Origin: Porcincola intestinalis
Lineage (GTDB): Bacteria; Bacillota; Clostridia; Lachnospirales; Lachnospiraceae
Reading direction: 5' to 3'
Length of the DNA stretch: 64,000 nucleotides
Assembly (NCBI RefSeq): GCF_009696445.1
Contig: NZ_VULZ01000003.1
Span: 124,001-188,000, forward strand
In this document: piece after piece, positions 1 through 8,542 of the stretch
How the letters are laid out: the number at the start of each line of letters is the position of its first letter
Numbering within the stretch: position 1 is the stretch's first letter
The notes under the pieces: model-generated
Seen by the model: the letters and a program-made list of their open reading frames with translations, nothing else
Told to the model about the DNA's origin: nothing
Databases searched by the model: none
Made by a program: the position numbers and the translations under genes

Positions 1-764
1 GTCACCAGATCATTCAGGTCCCCGACCGTGTCGACGTGCATTAGCTCGCCCCATTTCCGGGACTCATTCTGAACATCGAACAGCTTTCTGACCGGCTGAA
101 ATGGTGCCACCTTCTCCGGCTCCTGCATGGTCGGCATCATCAGGACAAACCCGTCCCCGTACAGCTTCAGGTCAAAATGCTGCAGATAGGATGAATCCGG
201 CACCATGTAGCCATAGTTATAGTCACAATACCCGTCAAAGCTGTAGACATTGGTCCGCGAGCTGATGCGGTAGCGGAACAGCCGGGCCTTGTCGTCCATC
301 CGGTTTCGGGCAAACAGCCGTGCTGCCTTTGAGGTCTCCATCGACCGTTTTTCAAACGGGATCCTCAGCGCGGCAAGCCGCTCCATTTCCAGGCGCACCC
401 GCTCCAGGAGCTGCCCGTCAAGCTGTGCCTTCTCACTCTTCATCGAGCAGAACAGCCCCTGACTCACCGTGAAATGAACCCAGATATGGACTTCTTCCTC
501 TGCTCCTATCACGTTCTGGAACGCTTTGAGCATCATCAGGACGAGGGACCTGGCGTAGGTGTCTCTGCCGATCTTGTCTGCCATGGTAATGAAGGTCAGC
601 TCTGCATCATGCGTCAGCTGTTTTCCAAGTTCTCTCAGCTTGTTTCCACTGCTGACAAGCAGAATCGGGTACCGTTCCAGACTCTGGTACGCCTCTGCAA
701 TCTCCTTGTAACGCACCCCTTCCGGAAACTGTCTGCTGACGCCGTCCGCCTTCACTGTAATCAT
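1..764 (-). CDS. TGS-domain nucleoside (uridine-type) kinase, N-terminal part
   Basis: The gene runs off the left edge, so only the first 254 codons are present. The N-terminus (MITVKADGVSRQFPEGV) resembles a TGS domain, and the following region (VHFTVSQGLFC, DKARLFRYR, FDGYCDYNYGYMVP) resembles the threonyl-tRNA-synthetase-like half found before the uridine kinase domain in clostridial nucleoside kinases of about 550 residues. The P-loop kinase domain that phosphorylates uridine or cytidine would lie outside the window, so catalysis cannot be confirmed here. The ATG at 764 overlaps the trmK stop by four bases (ATGA), so the two are translationally coupled and belong to the dgt-dnaG-trmK transcript. 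The family call is strong; the substrate is inferred. Confidence 0.8.
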   Translation of the reverse strand, partial: MITVKADGVSRQFPEGVRYKEIAEAYQSLERYPILLVSSGNKLRELGKQLTHDAELTFITMADKIGRDTYARSLVLMMLKAFQNVIGAEEEVHIWVHFTVSQGLFCSMKSEKAQLDGQLLERVRLEMERLAALRIPFEKRSMETSKAARLFARNRMDDKARLFRYRISSRTNVYSFDGYCDYNYGYMVPDSSYLQHFDLKLYGDGFVLMMPTMQEPEKVAPFQPVRKLFDVQNESRKWGELMHVDTVGDLNDLV

Positions 765-1549
765 CGCGCCTCTCCTCCCTGTGCTCTTTTATTAAGTTCA
801 AGCGCCATCTGCACCTGTTCAATCCGCGCTGCCCTTCGCTCTGCACCTGCTCTGCCTGTATCCTTCTTTTTCCTGCTTCCGTCTTTGTCCGCGTCCTGCG
901 TCCTTTCCGTCTCAAGCCCTCTGCCTTCGCCGGATGTTTTCTCCGACTCCCTCAGCTTCCCCAGCACCGTAAGAAGCGTCTGTTCCTCATGCCGGAGATA
1001 CTGCAGAAGGACCGGATGCCGCTTCTCCAGAAGCCTCGGTCCATACTGAAGCTGCAGCCTGCTGAGCGGCTCCTGCCCTCGCTCCGCCTCCATCATCGGA
1101 TAATACTTGCCCTCCTCCAGTACCATATTCTCGCGCAGGATCCGCCAGCCGTGCGTGCTCAGATACCGCCGGACATCCCCGATCTCCGACTGCGGCTGCA
1201 GGACGAGCGCCTTCGCACCGGAAAGCTTCTCCTCCCCCGCTGCCAGGATCCGGACCGTCAGGGGGCCTCCCATCCCGGCAATGAGCACGACATCGGCCTC
1301 CCCTGCCTTCAGGCCGTCCAGCCCGTCTGACAGCCTCAGGCTGATTCTGTCAGACAGCCCTGCCTCCTTCACACTGGCATCTGCCCGGGACAGAGGTCCC
1401 TTCCTGACATCCATGGCGACCGCCCTGTGCACAACGCCCTCTTCTACAAGCGTCACCGGCACATAGCCATGATCCGTTCCAATATCCGCCAGGCACTCTC
1501 CATGCGGACAGAGCGCACAGACGGCCCGGAGTCTTTCCGACAGCATCAT
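761..1549 (-). CDS. trmK: tRNA (adenine22-N1)-methyltransferase
   Basis: 262 aa. TrmK methylates N1 of A22 in the tRNA D-loop using S-adenosylmethionine. The Rossmann methyltransferase fold is visible: motif I ADIGTDHGYVP near residue 20, an acidic residue ending strand 2 (AVAMDVRKG), and a catalytic-strand motif LIAGMGG near residue 93. A helical C-terminal domain follows. The stretch from about residue 195 to 245 is very rich in K, R, E and G and looks like an expanded low-complexity insert. The start ATG overlaps the dnaG stop by four bases. In most Firmicutes rpoD lies between dnaG and trmK; it is absent here. Confidence 0.9.
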   Translation of the reverse strand: MMLSERLRAVCALCPHGECLADIGTDHGYVPVTLVEEGVVHRAVAMDVRKGPLSRADASVKEAGLSDRISLRLSDGLDGLKAGEADVVLIAGMGGPLTVRILAAGEEKLSGAKALVLQPQSEIGDVRRYLSTHGWRILRENMVLEEGKYYPMMEAERGQEPLSRLQLQYGPRLLEKRHPVLLQYLRHEEQTLLTVLGKLRESEKTSGEGRGLETERTQDADKDGSRKKKDTGRAGAERRAARIEQVQMALELNKRAQGGEAR

Positions 1550-3504
1550 GACAGATGTACCTCAAGCATCCGGATCTGGTTCAGCTTCTGCTTTCTTGTG
1601 ACAGCCTTTGCCATCTCGTTTGCTCCTTCCTCCATGGAAATGGGCGAGGCCTCGTACACCTTCCGGACGGTCTCCCGGATCGCCTTCACCCGCTCAGAAT
1701 CATTTGCCGCCATGTCCATTGTATGGAAGAGCTCCGCAACCTTCGCCTGCGTCTGCGTGTCCTCAAACCGGGCGATGACAGCCGCCTCATCTACCTTCTG
1801 ATGCTCCTCCATTTGACCGTACAGGATCTCTGCGACGCTGCCCGCGAGACCGTCTCCATACCCGTCCTTCCCGATGTACGGTTTGATATCGCCGGCAATC
1901 GATGGATATCTTGCAATGTAGGACAACAGCAGCCGTCTGGACATCTCGAGACTCTGGTCTCCGACCGATCCTTCGCTGCCGCGCCGCGTCGCCGGCCTCG
2001 GAATCTGGTAATAATCCCCTGTCGACAGATCCTCATAGTAGTCCGGGACCGGCCGTTCCTCATAGGAGGGCCCTTCGTCTTCTACGCCCGACGTTTCCCT
2101 GGAGACTTCAGCCGTCCTGGGTGAATCTTCCTCCGGACGCGCCTCCGTCCTGTAATCCCGGTTATAAGAGGAACCTCCACGCGCAGCCGAAAGATACCGG
2201 TCGTCGACAATTCCCTTCTCCAGCTTTGCGCGGACACGGTCCGTGAGATCGGCCTCCTCGATCCCGTACTGCTCCGCCGCGAGCCGAATATACCCTTTCC
2301 GCTTGAACACATCATCCATCGAGGCGATCAGGGTTGCAAGCGCATCATAAAAGTCTGCGGCTCCGTCAGGATCATCCATTCGGAAACGCTTCTGCATGAC
2401 ACCCGACTCGAAGAGAAATGCATTTTCAGCCTGGTCAAGCCGTTTCTGGAAAGCCTCCTGCCCCTCCGCCTTGATGAATTCATCCGGATCCTTGTACGGT
2501 TCCAGATGGAGGATCACCGGTGTGATTCCGGCCTTTCTCAGCATCGGAATCGCCCGCATCTTTGCGTTCGTGCCAGCCTGGTCTGAGTCATAGCTGAGAA
2601 TGACATCCTTCGTGAACCTCCGGATGATCTCGCAGTGCTGCCAGGTCAGTGCCGTCCCGAGCGATGCCACGGCATACGTAAAGCCTGCCTGATGCATCGC
2701 AATGACATCCATGTAGCCCTCGCAGAGAATCAGCTTCCCGGCGCGCGTGCGGCGGGCGACATTGTAGCCATACAGATTCCGGCTCTTGTCGAAGACAGCC
2801 GATTCCGGACTGTTGAGATACTTCGGCTTTGCATCTCCCATCACGCGGCCGCCGAATCCGATCACCCGATTCTGCGTGTCCAGAATCGGGAAGATCACTC
2901 TGTTGCGGAAGCGGTCATACATCCTTCCCCGCAGCTCGTCCAGATTCATCAGCCCGGACATGCGGATCAGCTCATCAGAAAACCCGCGCTCTTTCAGGTA
3001 ATTGTACAGCGACGAAGAATCGGCGGGCGCAAATCCAAGCCCGAAGCGCTGGATCGTCTCATCTGTCAGTTTTCTGCCTCTCAGATAGGAAAGCCCCTCC
3101 CGCCCCTCGGGGCTGTGGAGCTCCTTGAAGAACCATGTCGCCGCCACCTTGTTGAGCTCCAGGATCTGCATCTTCTCGTCGCGGGCTTTTTTCTCTCCCG
3201 GGCGGTAAGACTGCTCCGGCAGACTGATCCCAGCCTGGCCGGCGAGCGTCTGGACCGCCTCCTGAAAGGTCATGTTGTCGTGCTCCTCCAGGAAGGTAAA
3301 GACATTTCCGCCCTTATGGCAGCCAAAGCAGTAGTACATCTGACGATCCGGATCGACACTGAAGGACGGCGTCTTTTCATTATGAAAAGGACACAGTCCG
3401 ACATACCGCCGTCCGGCCTTTTTCAGCCGGACACTGGCACCGATCAGGCGCACAATGTCCGTCGCGTCCCGGACCTTGTCGATCACCTCATCCGAATAGT
3501 ACAA
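1546..3504 (-). CDS. dnaG: DNA primase
   Basis: 652 aa. DnaG makes RNA primers for chromosome replication. An N-terminal CHC2 zinc ribbon (LCPFHNEKTPSF then YYCFGCHKGG) is followed by the primase core and a TOPRIM domain (LILCEGYMDVIA and SYDSDQAGTNA), then a C-terminal DnaB-helicase-binding region. A long acidic, Tyr/Pro/Arg-rich linker at roughly residues 440-515 separates core and C-terminal domain. I chose a TTG start at 3504 because AAAGGAGG sits 8 bases upstream and the protein then begins MYYSDEV, as primases do; an upstream ATG would add 30 unrelated residues. It lies 136 bases after dgt and overlaps trmK. Confidence 0.93.
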   Translation of the reverse strand: MYYSDEVIDKVRDATDIVRLIGASVRLKKAGRRYVGLCPFHNEKTPSFSVDPDRQMYYCFGCHKGGNVFTFLEEHDNMTFQEAVQTLAGQAGISLPEQSYRPGEKKARDEKMQILELNKVAATWFFKELHSPEGREGLSYLRGRKLTDETIQRFGLGFAPADSSSLYNYLKERGFSDELIRMSGLMNLDELRGRMYDRFRNRVIFPILDTQNRVIGFGGRVMGDAKPKYLNSPESAVFDKSRNLYGYNVARRTRAGKLILCEGYMDVIAMHQAGFTYAVASLGTALTWQHCEIIRRFTKDVILSYDSDQAGTNAKMRAIPMLRKAGITPVILHLEPYKDPDEFIKAEGQEAFQKRLDQAENAFLFESGVMQKRFRMDDPDGAADFYDALATLIASMDDVFKRKGYIRLAAEQYGIEEADLTDRVRAKLEKGIVDDRYLSAARGGSSYNRDYRTEARPEEDSPRTAEVSRETSGVEDEGPSYEERPVPDYYEDLSTGDYYQIPRPATRRGSEGSVGDQSLEMSRRLLLSYIARYPSIAGDIKPYIGKDGYGDGLAGSVAEILYGQMEEHQKVDEAAVIARFEDTQTQAKVAELFHTMDMAANDSERVKAIRETVRKVYEASPISMEEGANEMAKAVTRKQKLNQIRMLEVHLS

Positions 3505-3640
3505 ATGTTCCTTCCTCCTTTCAGTTTCCTGCAGCATTGTCTCCGGCTGGCAGACTGTCCGTAGATACCCTGCCTGTGCCCTGTCCGCTTTCACTTGCAG
3601 GATCAGCCATCCTGTGCTACTTTATAAATCCATCCTGACT

Positions 3641-4663
3641 TCACTTCTTCTGCCAGGACTGCGGCACAAAGAGTTCCTGGAACTTCGAGATCGAATACTG
3701 GTCCGTCATTCCGGATATGTAATCGCACACCACCCGCGGCTCGGGTTGCCCCTTCTTCTTAATCAGATCGATATATTCCTGCGGCATCTCATCGACATGC
3801 TTCTCATAGTACTGGTAGAGCATCGTGATCATCCGGCCAACCTTGCCCTCCTCCGTCTTGGCGACAGAGTTCAGATAGACATGGTCGAACATGAACTTCC
3901 GAAGCTCCATCATCGCTTTCTCAATTTCTGGAGACATCCGGATGTCTGCCCTGTCCAGACTGCTGTATATCACATCATGAATCAGCGTATTGAGCCTGTC
4001 CCTCGTGGAACCGCCCAGAATCTCCCGGTACTTCTTCGGAATGTCTTCCTCTGACAGGATTCCGGCACGCTCGGCATCATCGATATCGTGGTTGATGTAG
4101 GCAATCTTGTCACAGAACCGCACAATCTGTCCTTCGAGCGTCGAAGGATGTCCCGATGTCCGGTGGTTGAGGATCCCGTCCCGCACCTCCCAGGTCAGAT
4201 TCAATCCTTCTCCGTTCTTTTCCAGGACCTCCACCACACGGATGCTCTGCCGGAAATGAGCAAATCCCAGCGGACAGATTTCATTCAGAACCCGCTCCCC
4301 CGTGTGACCGAAGGGTGTGTGTCCGAGGTCATGCCCGAGTGCAATGGCATCGCTCAGATCGTCATTGAGCCGGAGCGCCTTCGCGATTGTCCGGGAAAGC
4401 TGCGAGACCTCCAGCGTATGGGTCAAACGAGTACGGTAATGGTCGCCCATCGGCGCGATAAAGACCTGCGTCTTATGTGCCAGTCTGCGAAACGACTTGC
4501 TGTGCAGAATCCGGTCACGATCTCTCTGGTAGACGGTTCTGATGTCGCACTGCGGCTCCTCCCGCTCTCGCCCTTTTGAATCTCCCGCATGCGCTGCATA
4601 AGGGCTGAGAACCTCGTACTCTCTTTCTTCCGCCATCTCGCGGATAGAACGTTCCCGATTCAC
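3641..4663 (-). CDS. dgt: deoxyguanosinetriphosphate triphosphohydrolase-like HD protein
   Basis: 340 aa. The protein has the HD-domain phosphohydrolase signature of dNTP triphosphohydrolases: SFRRLAHKTQVF near residue 57, RLTHTLEVS, and the paired GHDLGHTPFGHTGE motif that binds the metal. Such enzymes split dNTPs into deoxynucleoside and tripolyphosphate and help set nucleotide pools. The start is GTG at 4663 with GGGAGGT about 7 bases upstream. A gene of this family beside dnaG is a common clostridial arrangement. An extended -10 element (TGG-TACAAT) at 4746-4754 is the likeliest promoter. Substrate range is inferred; a deoxyguanosine-specific role is not proven by sequence. Confidence 0.88.
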   Translation of the reverse strand: MNRERSIREMAEEREYEVLSPYAAHAGDSKGREREEPQCDIRTVYQRDRDRILHSKSFRRLAHKTQVFIAPMGDHYRTRLTHTLEVSQLSRTIAKALRLNDDLSDAIALGHDLGHTPFGHTGERVLNEICPLGFAHFRQSIRVVEVLEKNGEGLNLTWEVRDGILNHRTSGHPSTLEGQIVRFCDKIAYINHDIDDAERAGILSEEDIPKKYREILGGSTRDRLNTLIHDVIYSSLDRADIRMSPEIEKAMMELRKFMFDHVYLNSVAKTEEGKVGRMITMLYQYYEKHVDEMPQEYIDLIKKKGQPEPRVVCDYISGMTDQYSISKFQELFVPQSWQKK

Positions 4664-4745
4664 CCCGGCACCTCCCTTCAGACGTTCTGCTCATGATCTG
4701 CCAACAGATCCATATACCCCATTTCAAAGGCTGCTGATTGTTTCT

Positions 4746-4754
4746 ATTGTACCA
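4746..4754 (-). promoter_or_regulatory. possible extended -10 promoter of the dgt-dnaG operon
   Basis: On the minus strand the bases read TGG-TACAAT, an extended -10 element. No good -35 box lies 16-18 bases upstream. It is about 85 bases before the dgt start in the 127-bp divergent space shared with comEC. Confidence 0.35.
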
Positions 4755-4790
4755 CGAGTCAACCGCTTCGCCTATTCAGGAGAGTGTCGA

Positions 4791-7253
4791 ATGTCCATTC
4801 TTTCAAGAATTCCGATCCCCTGCACAGAAATCACAGGCCGGCCTGTCTGCCTGCTGGCTGCTCTGGTGGTCCTTTTCAGCATTCTGCGCGGTCTTCTCGC
4901 CCCGCCGGGTTCCATCGACCTGTCCAGCGCCGAAGGCCGCTATCTGCTGCTCTCAGGGGAAGTGCTGTCGAAGGAAACGACCGCGGAGGGCTACGGGCTT
5001 CAGCTTGGATACATCACATTTCTGGAGAAAAATGAAGGAAATACTTCCCCCTACAAAGCACTCCTGGACAAATTAAGGGAACGATGGCCGCGCAAGGGCC
5101 GGATCCGTGTCTTTTTAAACGGCTCCCCTGATAAAACACTTCCATATTCGCAAAAGCCGGACCAGGCAGACATCTACCGCGCATGCCGGATTGGAAGCCG
5201 CGTTACTCTGTCCGGAAAGGCATCGATCCCGGAGCCGGCCACAAATCCCGGACAGTATGATGCACAGAAGGCCAGCTATGCCCGGCATACCTATCTGAAG
5301 CTGTCTGATGTCACACTGAAAGGCACTGATCAAAAACACGGCAATCTGTTTCTCAACGCCCTTGCCTTTCTCCGGCTGTCCCTCCGAAAGGGTGCGGAGC
5401 AGGTCTTTGGTTCCCGCAACAGTGCTCTCATATCCGCGATTGTTCTCGGCGACCGTTCGGGTCTTGATGCGGAGACCAGACAGCTCTTCCAGGACGGCGG
5501 GATTCTTCATGTTCTCGCGGTCTCCTCGCTCCATGTCACATTACTCGGGCTGACACTCTACAAGATTCTGAGACGGCTCAGGCAGAGCTTCCTAGTCTCC
5601 GCCCTCGCATCCGGCTTCCTCGTCGTCAGCTACTGCCTGATGACCGGAAGCAGCTACTCTGCGGTCCGGGCAGGCGTGATGTTCCTGCTCTGGCTGGGCT
5701 CTCAGATAACCGGCCGTACATTTGACCGCCTCACAGCGCTCGGAGCTGCCGCCATCCTGATCCTCCTCCGGCAGCCCCTTGCTCTGACAGATGCCGGATT
5801 TTTGCTTTCCTTTGGATGCATTCTGTCCCTCGCACTGCTGGAACCTGTCTTCTCCGACATCTGGAATCCCCGCCACGCCCTTTCAAGGCGCCTTTCCGGC
5901 GCCCTGGCGCTCCAGGCCGGCGTTCTACCGTGCATCCTCTGGTTTTACTATCAGGCAACACCATACGGAATCCTCGTCGGCCTCATTGTCCTTCCGTCCA
6001 TGAGTCTGGTGATGTTCTTCGGAACAATCGGCATTCTTGCCGGCCTGCTGATTCCACTTGGTTCCTTTTTCCTGACCTCTGCCCGCCTGGCAGGCGGGCC
6101 GTGCGGATACCTGCTCGATCTGTTCCGCCTCCTGTGCCGGTTTGCGCAGCGCCTTCCAGGGGACGTCATCATCACCGGACGTCCGTCTGTCTGGAAAATG
6201 GTGCTCTACTACGCATGCCTTCTTGCCTTCTGCCTCATCATTCGGCTCCCGGACCGAAAGACCTTTCTGAAAAACCGAAAAAAGATCCGGTTTTTTCATG
6301 CAGGTCTTCTGCTCTCCCTTTTCCTCCTGATGCTCATCCAGAGAAAGCCGGCCTTCCGCTTCACCTGTCTGGACGTCGGCCAGGGCAGCTGTGCCCTGGT
6401 TGAGCAGGACGGTCTCACCATGCTTTTTGACTGCGGATCCAGCTCGGTGAAGGATGTCTGGCGCAGGCGGGTGGAGCCTGCCCTGAAGTTCTACGGAATC
6501 AGCCACATTGACCTGCTTTTTCTGTCCCACGCCGACGGCGATCACATCAGCGGTGCGCAGGAGCTGCTCAGCGGCATGCACGGCATGCTGCCAGGTGCCG
6601 CCTGCTTTCGGCGCATGCCGCCTGAAGGAATCTCTTCCGCACAGACGGGTGATTTGACTCTGGTGCAGCGGTTCTCTGCCGCACAGGCGGGCGGAATTCG
6701 TATCGGGCGGATCCTGCTGCCGCAGACAGACGTCACCTCTGACGGGCCGGGCATGGCAGAGGTCATCGCCGCCGCCCGGAGATTCAATATCCCCATCTCA
6801 ACAGTCAGCGAGGGGGCCGAATTTCAGCACGGACAGCTTCATCTTCGGGTCTTATCCCCGTCTCCCGGCAGGATGACGGGGTCCGACAACGAGGACTGCA
6901 TCGTACTCTCTCTTTCATGGAAGAATATCCGGATTCTCTTTACCGGAGATCTCGAAAAAGAAGGCGAGGAGAAGTTTACGCGCGCATACCAGGATGCGGC
7001 GCTCTTCTCCCCGCCACGGGGGCATTCAGAAACGAACAGCCGGACAATCCTTCTTGCCGGTCATCACGGAAGCCGCAATGCAACATCAGAAGGGTTTCTC
7101 TCTCTTGTCCGTCCTGACCTTGTACTCATCTCCTGCGGCCGGAACAACCGCTACGGACACCCTGCCGCTGCGATGCTGAAACGGCTGGAGGACAGAGGCC
7201 TTCCCTGTTTCCGCACAGACCAGAGCGGAGCCTTCTGCCTTACGGCAGACTGA
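4791..7253 (+). CDS. comEC: ComEC/Rec2 DNA uptake channel
   Basis: 820 aa. ComEC is the membrane channel that carries single-stranded DNA into the cell during transformation. The N-terminus holds membrane segments and a DUF4131-like soluble domain (residues 1-200), the middle is the multi-spanning competence domain (DGGILHVLAVSSLHVTLLG near residue 235 is its hallmark), and the C-terminus (from about 525) is a metallo-beta-lactamase-like domain with LDVGQGSC, SHADGDHISG and AGHHGSRNATS, all expected metal-site motifs. AGGAG lies 8 bases before the ATG. The comEA partner is 11 kb away on the other strand. The reading frame is full length and shows no sign of decay. Confidence 0.93.
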   Translation: MSILSRIPIPCTEITGRPVCLLAALVVLFSILRGLLAPPGSIDLSSAEGRYLLLSGEVLSKETTAEGYGLQLGYITFLEKNEGNTSPYKALLDKLRERWPRKGRIRVFLNGSPDKTLPYSQKPDQADIYRACRIGSRVTLSGKASIPEPATNPGQYDAQKASYARHTYLKLSDVTLKGTDQKHGNLFLNALAFLRLSLRKGAEQVFGSRNSALISAIVLGDRSGLDAETRQLFQDGGILHVLAVSSLHVTLLGLTLYKILRRLRQSFLVSALASGFLVVSYCLMTGSSYSAVRAGVMFLLWLGSQITGRTFDRLTALGAAAILILLRQPLALTDAGFLLSFGCILSLALLEPVFSDIWNPRHALSRRLSGALALQAGVLPCILWFYYQATPYGILVGLIVLPSMSLVMFFGTIGILAGLLIPLGSFFLTSARLAGGPCGYLLDLFRLLCRFAQRLPGDVIITGRPSVWKMVLYYACLLAFCLIIRLPDRKTFLKNRKKIRFFHAGLLLSLFLLMLIQRKPAFRFTCLDVGQGSCALVEQDGLTMLFDCGSSSVKDVWRRRVEPALKFYGISHIDLLFLSHADGDHISGAQELLSGMHGMLPGAACFRRMPPEGISSAQTGDLTLVQRFSAAQAGGIRIGRILLPQTDVTSDGPGMAEVIAAARRFNIPISTVSEGAEFQHGQLHLRVLSPSPGRMTGSDNEDCIVLSLSWKNIRILFTGDLEKEGEEKFTRAYQDAALFSPPRGHSETNSRTILLAGHHGSRNATSEGFLSLVRPDLVLISCGRNNRYGHPAAAMLKRLEDRGLPCFRTDQSGAFCLTAD

Positions 7254-7305
7254 CACGTCTGCTTCGGGGCGGCACTTCCCGGAAGCGATAAAAAGCACCT
7301 TCAGG

Positions 7306-8409
7306 TCAGCCTTCCGTCGCTGCCTCTGACGAAGCTTCCTGCCGGCTAGTGTCAACCAGGACGCCTGCCTCCTCGCCGGAGCCGGCCTGCTCCACAATAT
7401 CCGCGTCCGGCGTAAAGGTCTGATCAAGATTGACCTGTCCCCGGAACCGTTTGTCGCTTCTTCCCTCTATGGTGAAGCGAACCCCCTTCACGCCTTCATC
7501 CGCGCACGCCTCGCAGATTGCATTGACGAACGCATAGATCGCTGTCTCCGGCTGAACCGGGCTGTCCGCGGCCGGCAAATCATTCACCGCGCTGCTGAAA
7601 TCAATGAGACAGGTGTCTCCCTTGATCCGTGCAGCCAGCACAATCACCGATGAACCGGTCACAGGAAGGAGACTGTCATCCTTTGGTCCGCTGATAATCT
7701 GCTCGGCGACAATCCGCTCCGTATTGATGTTGCTGGAATAGTAGATCTTCCGGTTTTCTTTTACCAGCTTTCTTCCGTCCTGACTGCTGAAATACAGCGG
7801 AAGCTCGAGCGTCCGGTAGGAGTTGATCGCATCGCCGTCCGGAACAATGAAGGTATCCTTGTTCATGGCACCGACCTCCGCGCCATTCAGCGTCAGCGGC
7901 TGCCCCTCGACTGTAAACCGCACCGTATCGACCCCCGGAAGCTGAACAAGCGTCTCGACAAGCGCCGCCCGAAGGAGCAGCTCCTGCGGCTTGGAGAGTG
8001 ACAGATAACCCGAGCTGAAATCTACACCAATTTCGGAGATGCCGATCGTTGTGGAATTGATCTTCACCGAATCCGGCAGCGCTGTGATTTCCTTTTCCTT
8101 CGGGGATGTACAGAACTGCGTCAGAAGCTGCGTCAGAAGCTCCTTCAGGATTCCTTCGAAGTCCTGGCTCTCGGGTTTGTAATGCTCGTACTGAAGCTGG
8201 GTGCCGTCTGCATTCATATAGTAAATGCGGTAATTCCCCGTCTTTTTTCCTTCCGGCTGATCCTCCCCTGCCTTTGCGGAACACCCTGAAAGCACGCAAG
8301 CGAGAAGCATGCAAAGCGCCAGCAGCACCGCTGCTCCCCGCCTGAATCCGCTCGTTCTGATTCTGTTTTCACTCATCCTGCCCGTCATGTTCTTCCATCC
8401 GTCCGTCAT
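7306..8409 (-). CDS. GerM-domain lipoprotein
   Basis: 367 aa. A hydrophobic signal (LLALCMLLACVLSGC) with a lipobox cysteine near residue 43 predicts a membrane-anchored lipoprotein. Two GerMN-type domains follow: one around ALPDSVKINSTTI...VDFSSGYLSLS and one around AARIKGDTCLIDFSSAVND, ending in IEGRSDKRFRG. GerM proteins act outside the membrane in sporulation or germination; here the gene follows a sensor kinase, so a sporulation or envelope-sensing link is possible. The start is uncertain: ATGs at 8409, 8388 and 8376 all lack a strong ribosome site. The C-terminus is low-complexity (SRQEASSEAATEG). It is convergent with comEC, with 52 bases between and no clear terminator. Confidence 0.82.
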   Translation of the reverse strand: MTDGWKNMTGRMSENRIRTSGFRRGAAVLLALCMLLACVLSGCSAKAGEDQPEGKKTGNYRIYYMNADGTQLQYEHYKPESQDFEGILKELLTQLLTQFCTSPKEKEITALPDSVKINSTTIGISEIGVDFSSGYLSLSKPQELLLRAALVETLVQLPGVDTVRFTVEGQPLTLNGAEVGAMNKDTFIVPDGDAINSYRTLELPLYFSSQDGRKLVKENRKIYYSSNINTERIVAEQIISGPKDDSLLPVTGSSVIVLAARIKGDTCLIDFSSAVNDLPAADSPVQPETAIYAFVNAICEACADEGVKGVRFTIEGRSDKRFRGQVNLDQTFTPDADIVEQAGSGEEAGVLVDTSRQEASSEAATEG

Positions 8410-8542
8410 CTCACGGTTTTTTCCGCCTGAGTCTTATTCAACGAGTTCCCCATACAGTGTACGCGCCAATGTACATTTTCTGACACGCCATCTGTCCGGT
8501 CCCTTATCCAACTGCCTTTCCAGCTGTCTTTCTGTCCGGCTT

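Noticed and set aside
7254-7305. Imperfect hairpin GCTTC...GAAGC between comEC and the GerM gene as a terminator
   Set aside because: The stem is short with a mismatch and no U-tract follows on either strand.
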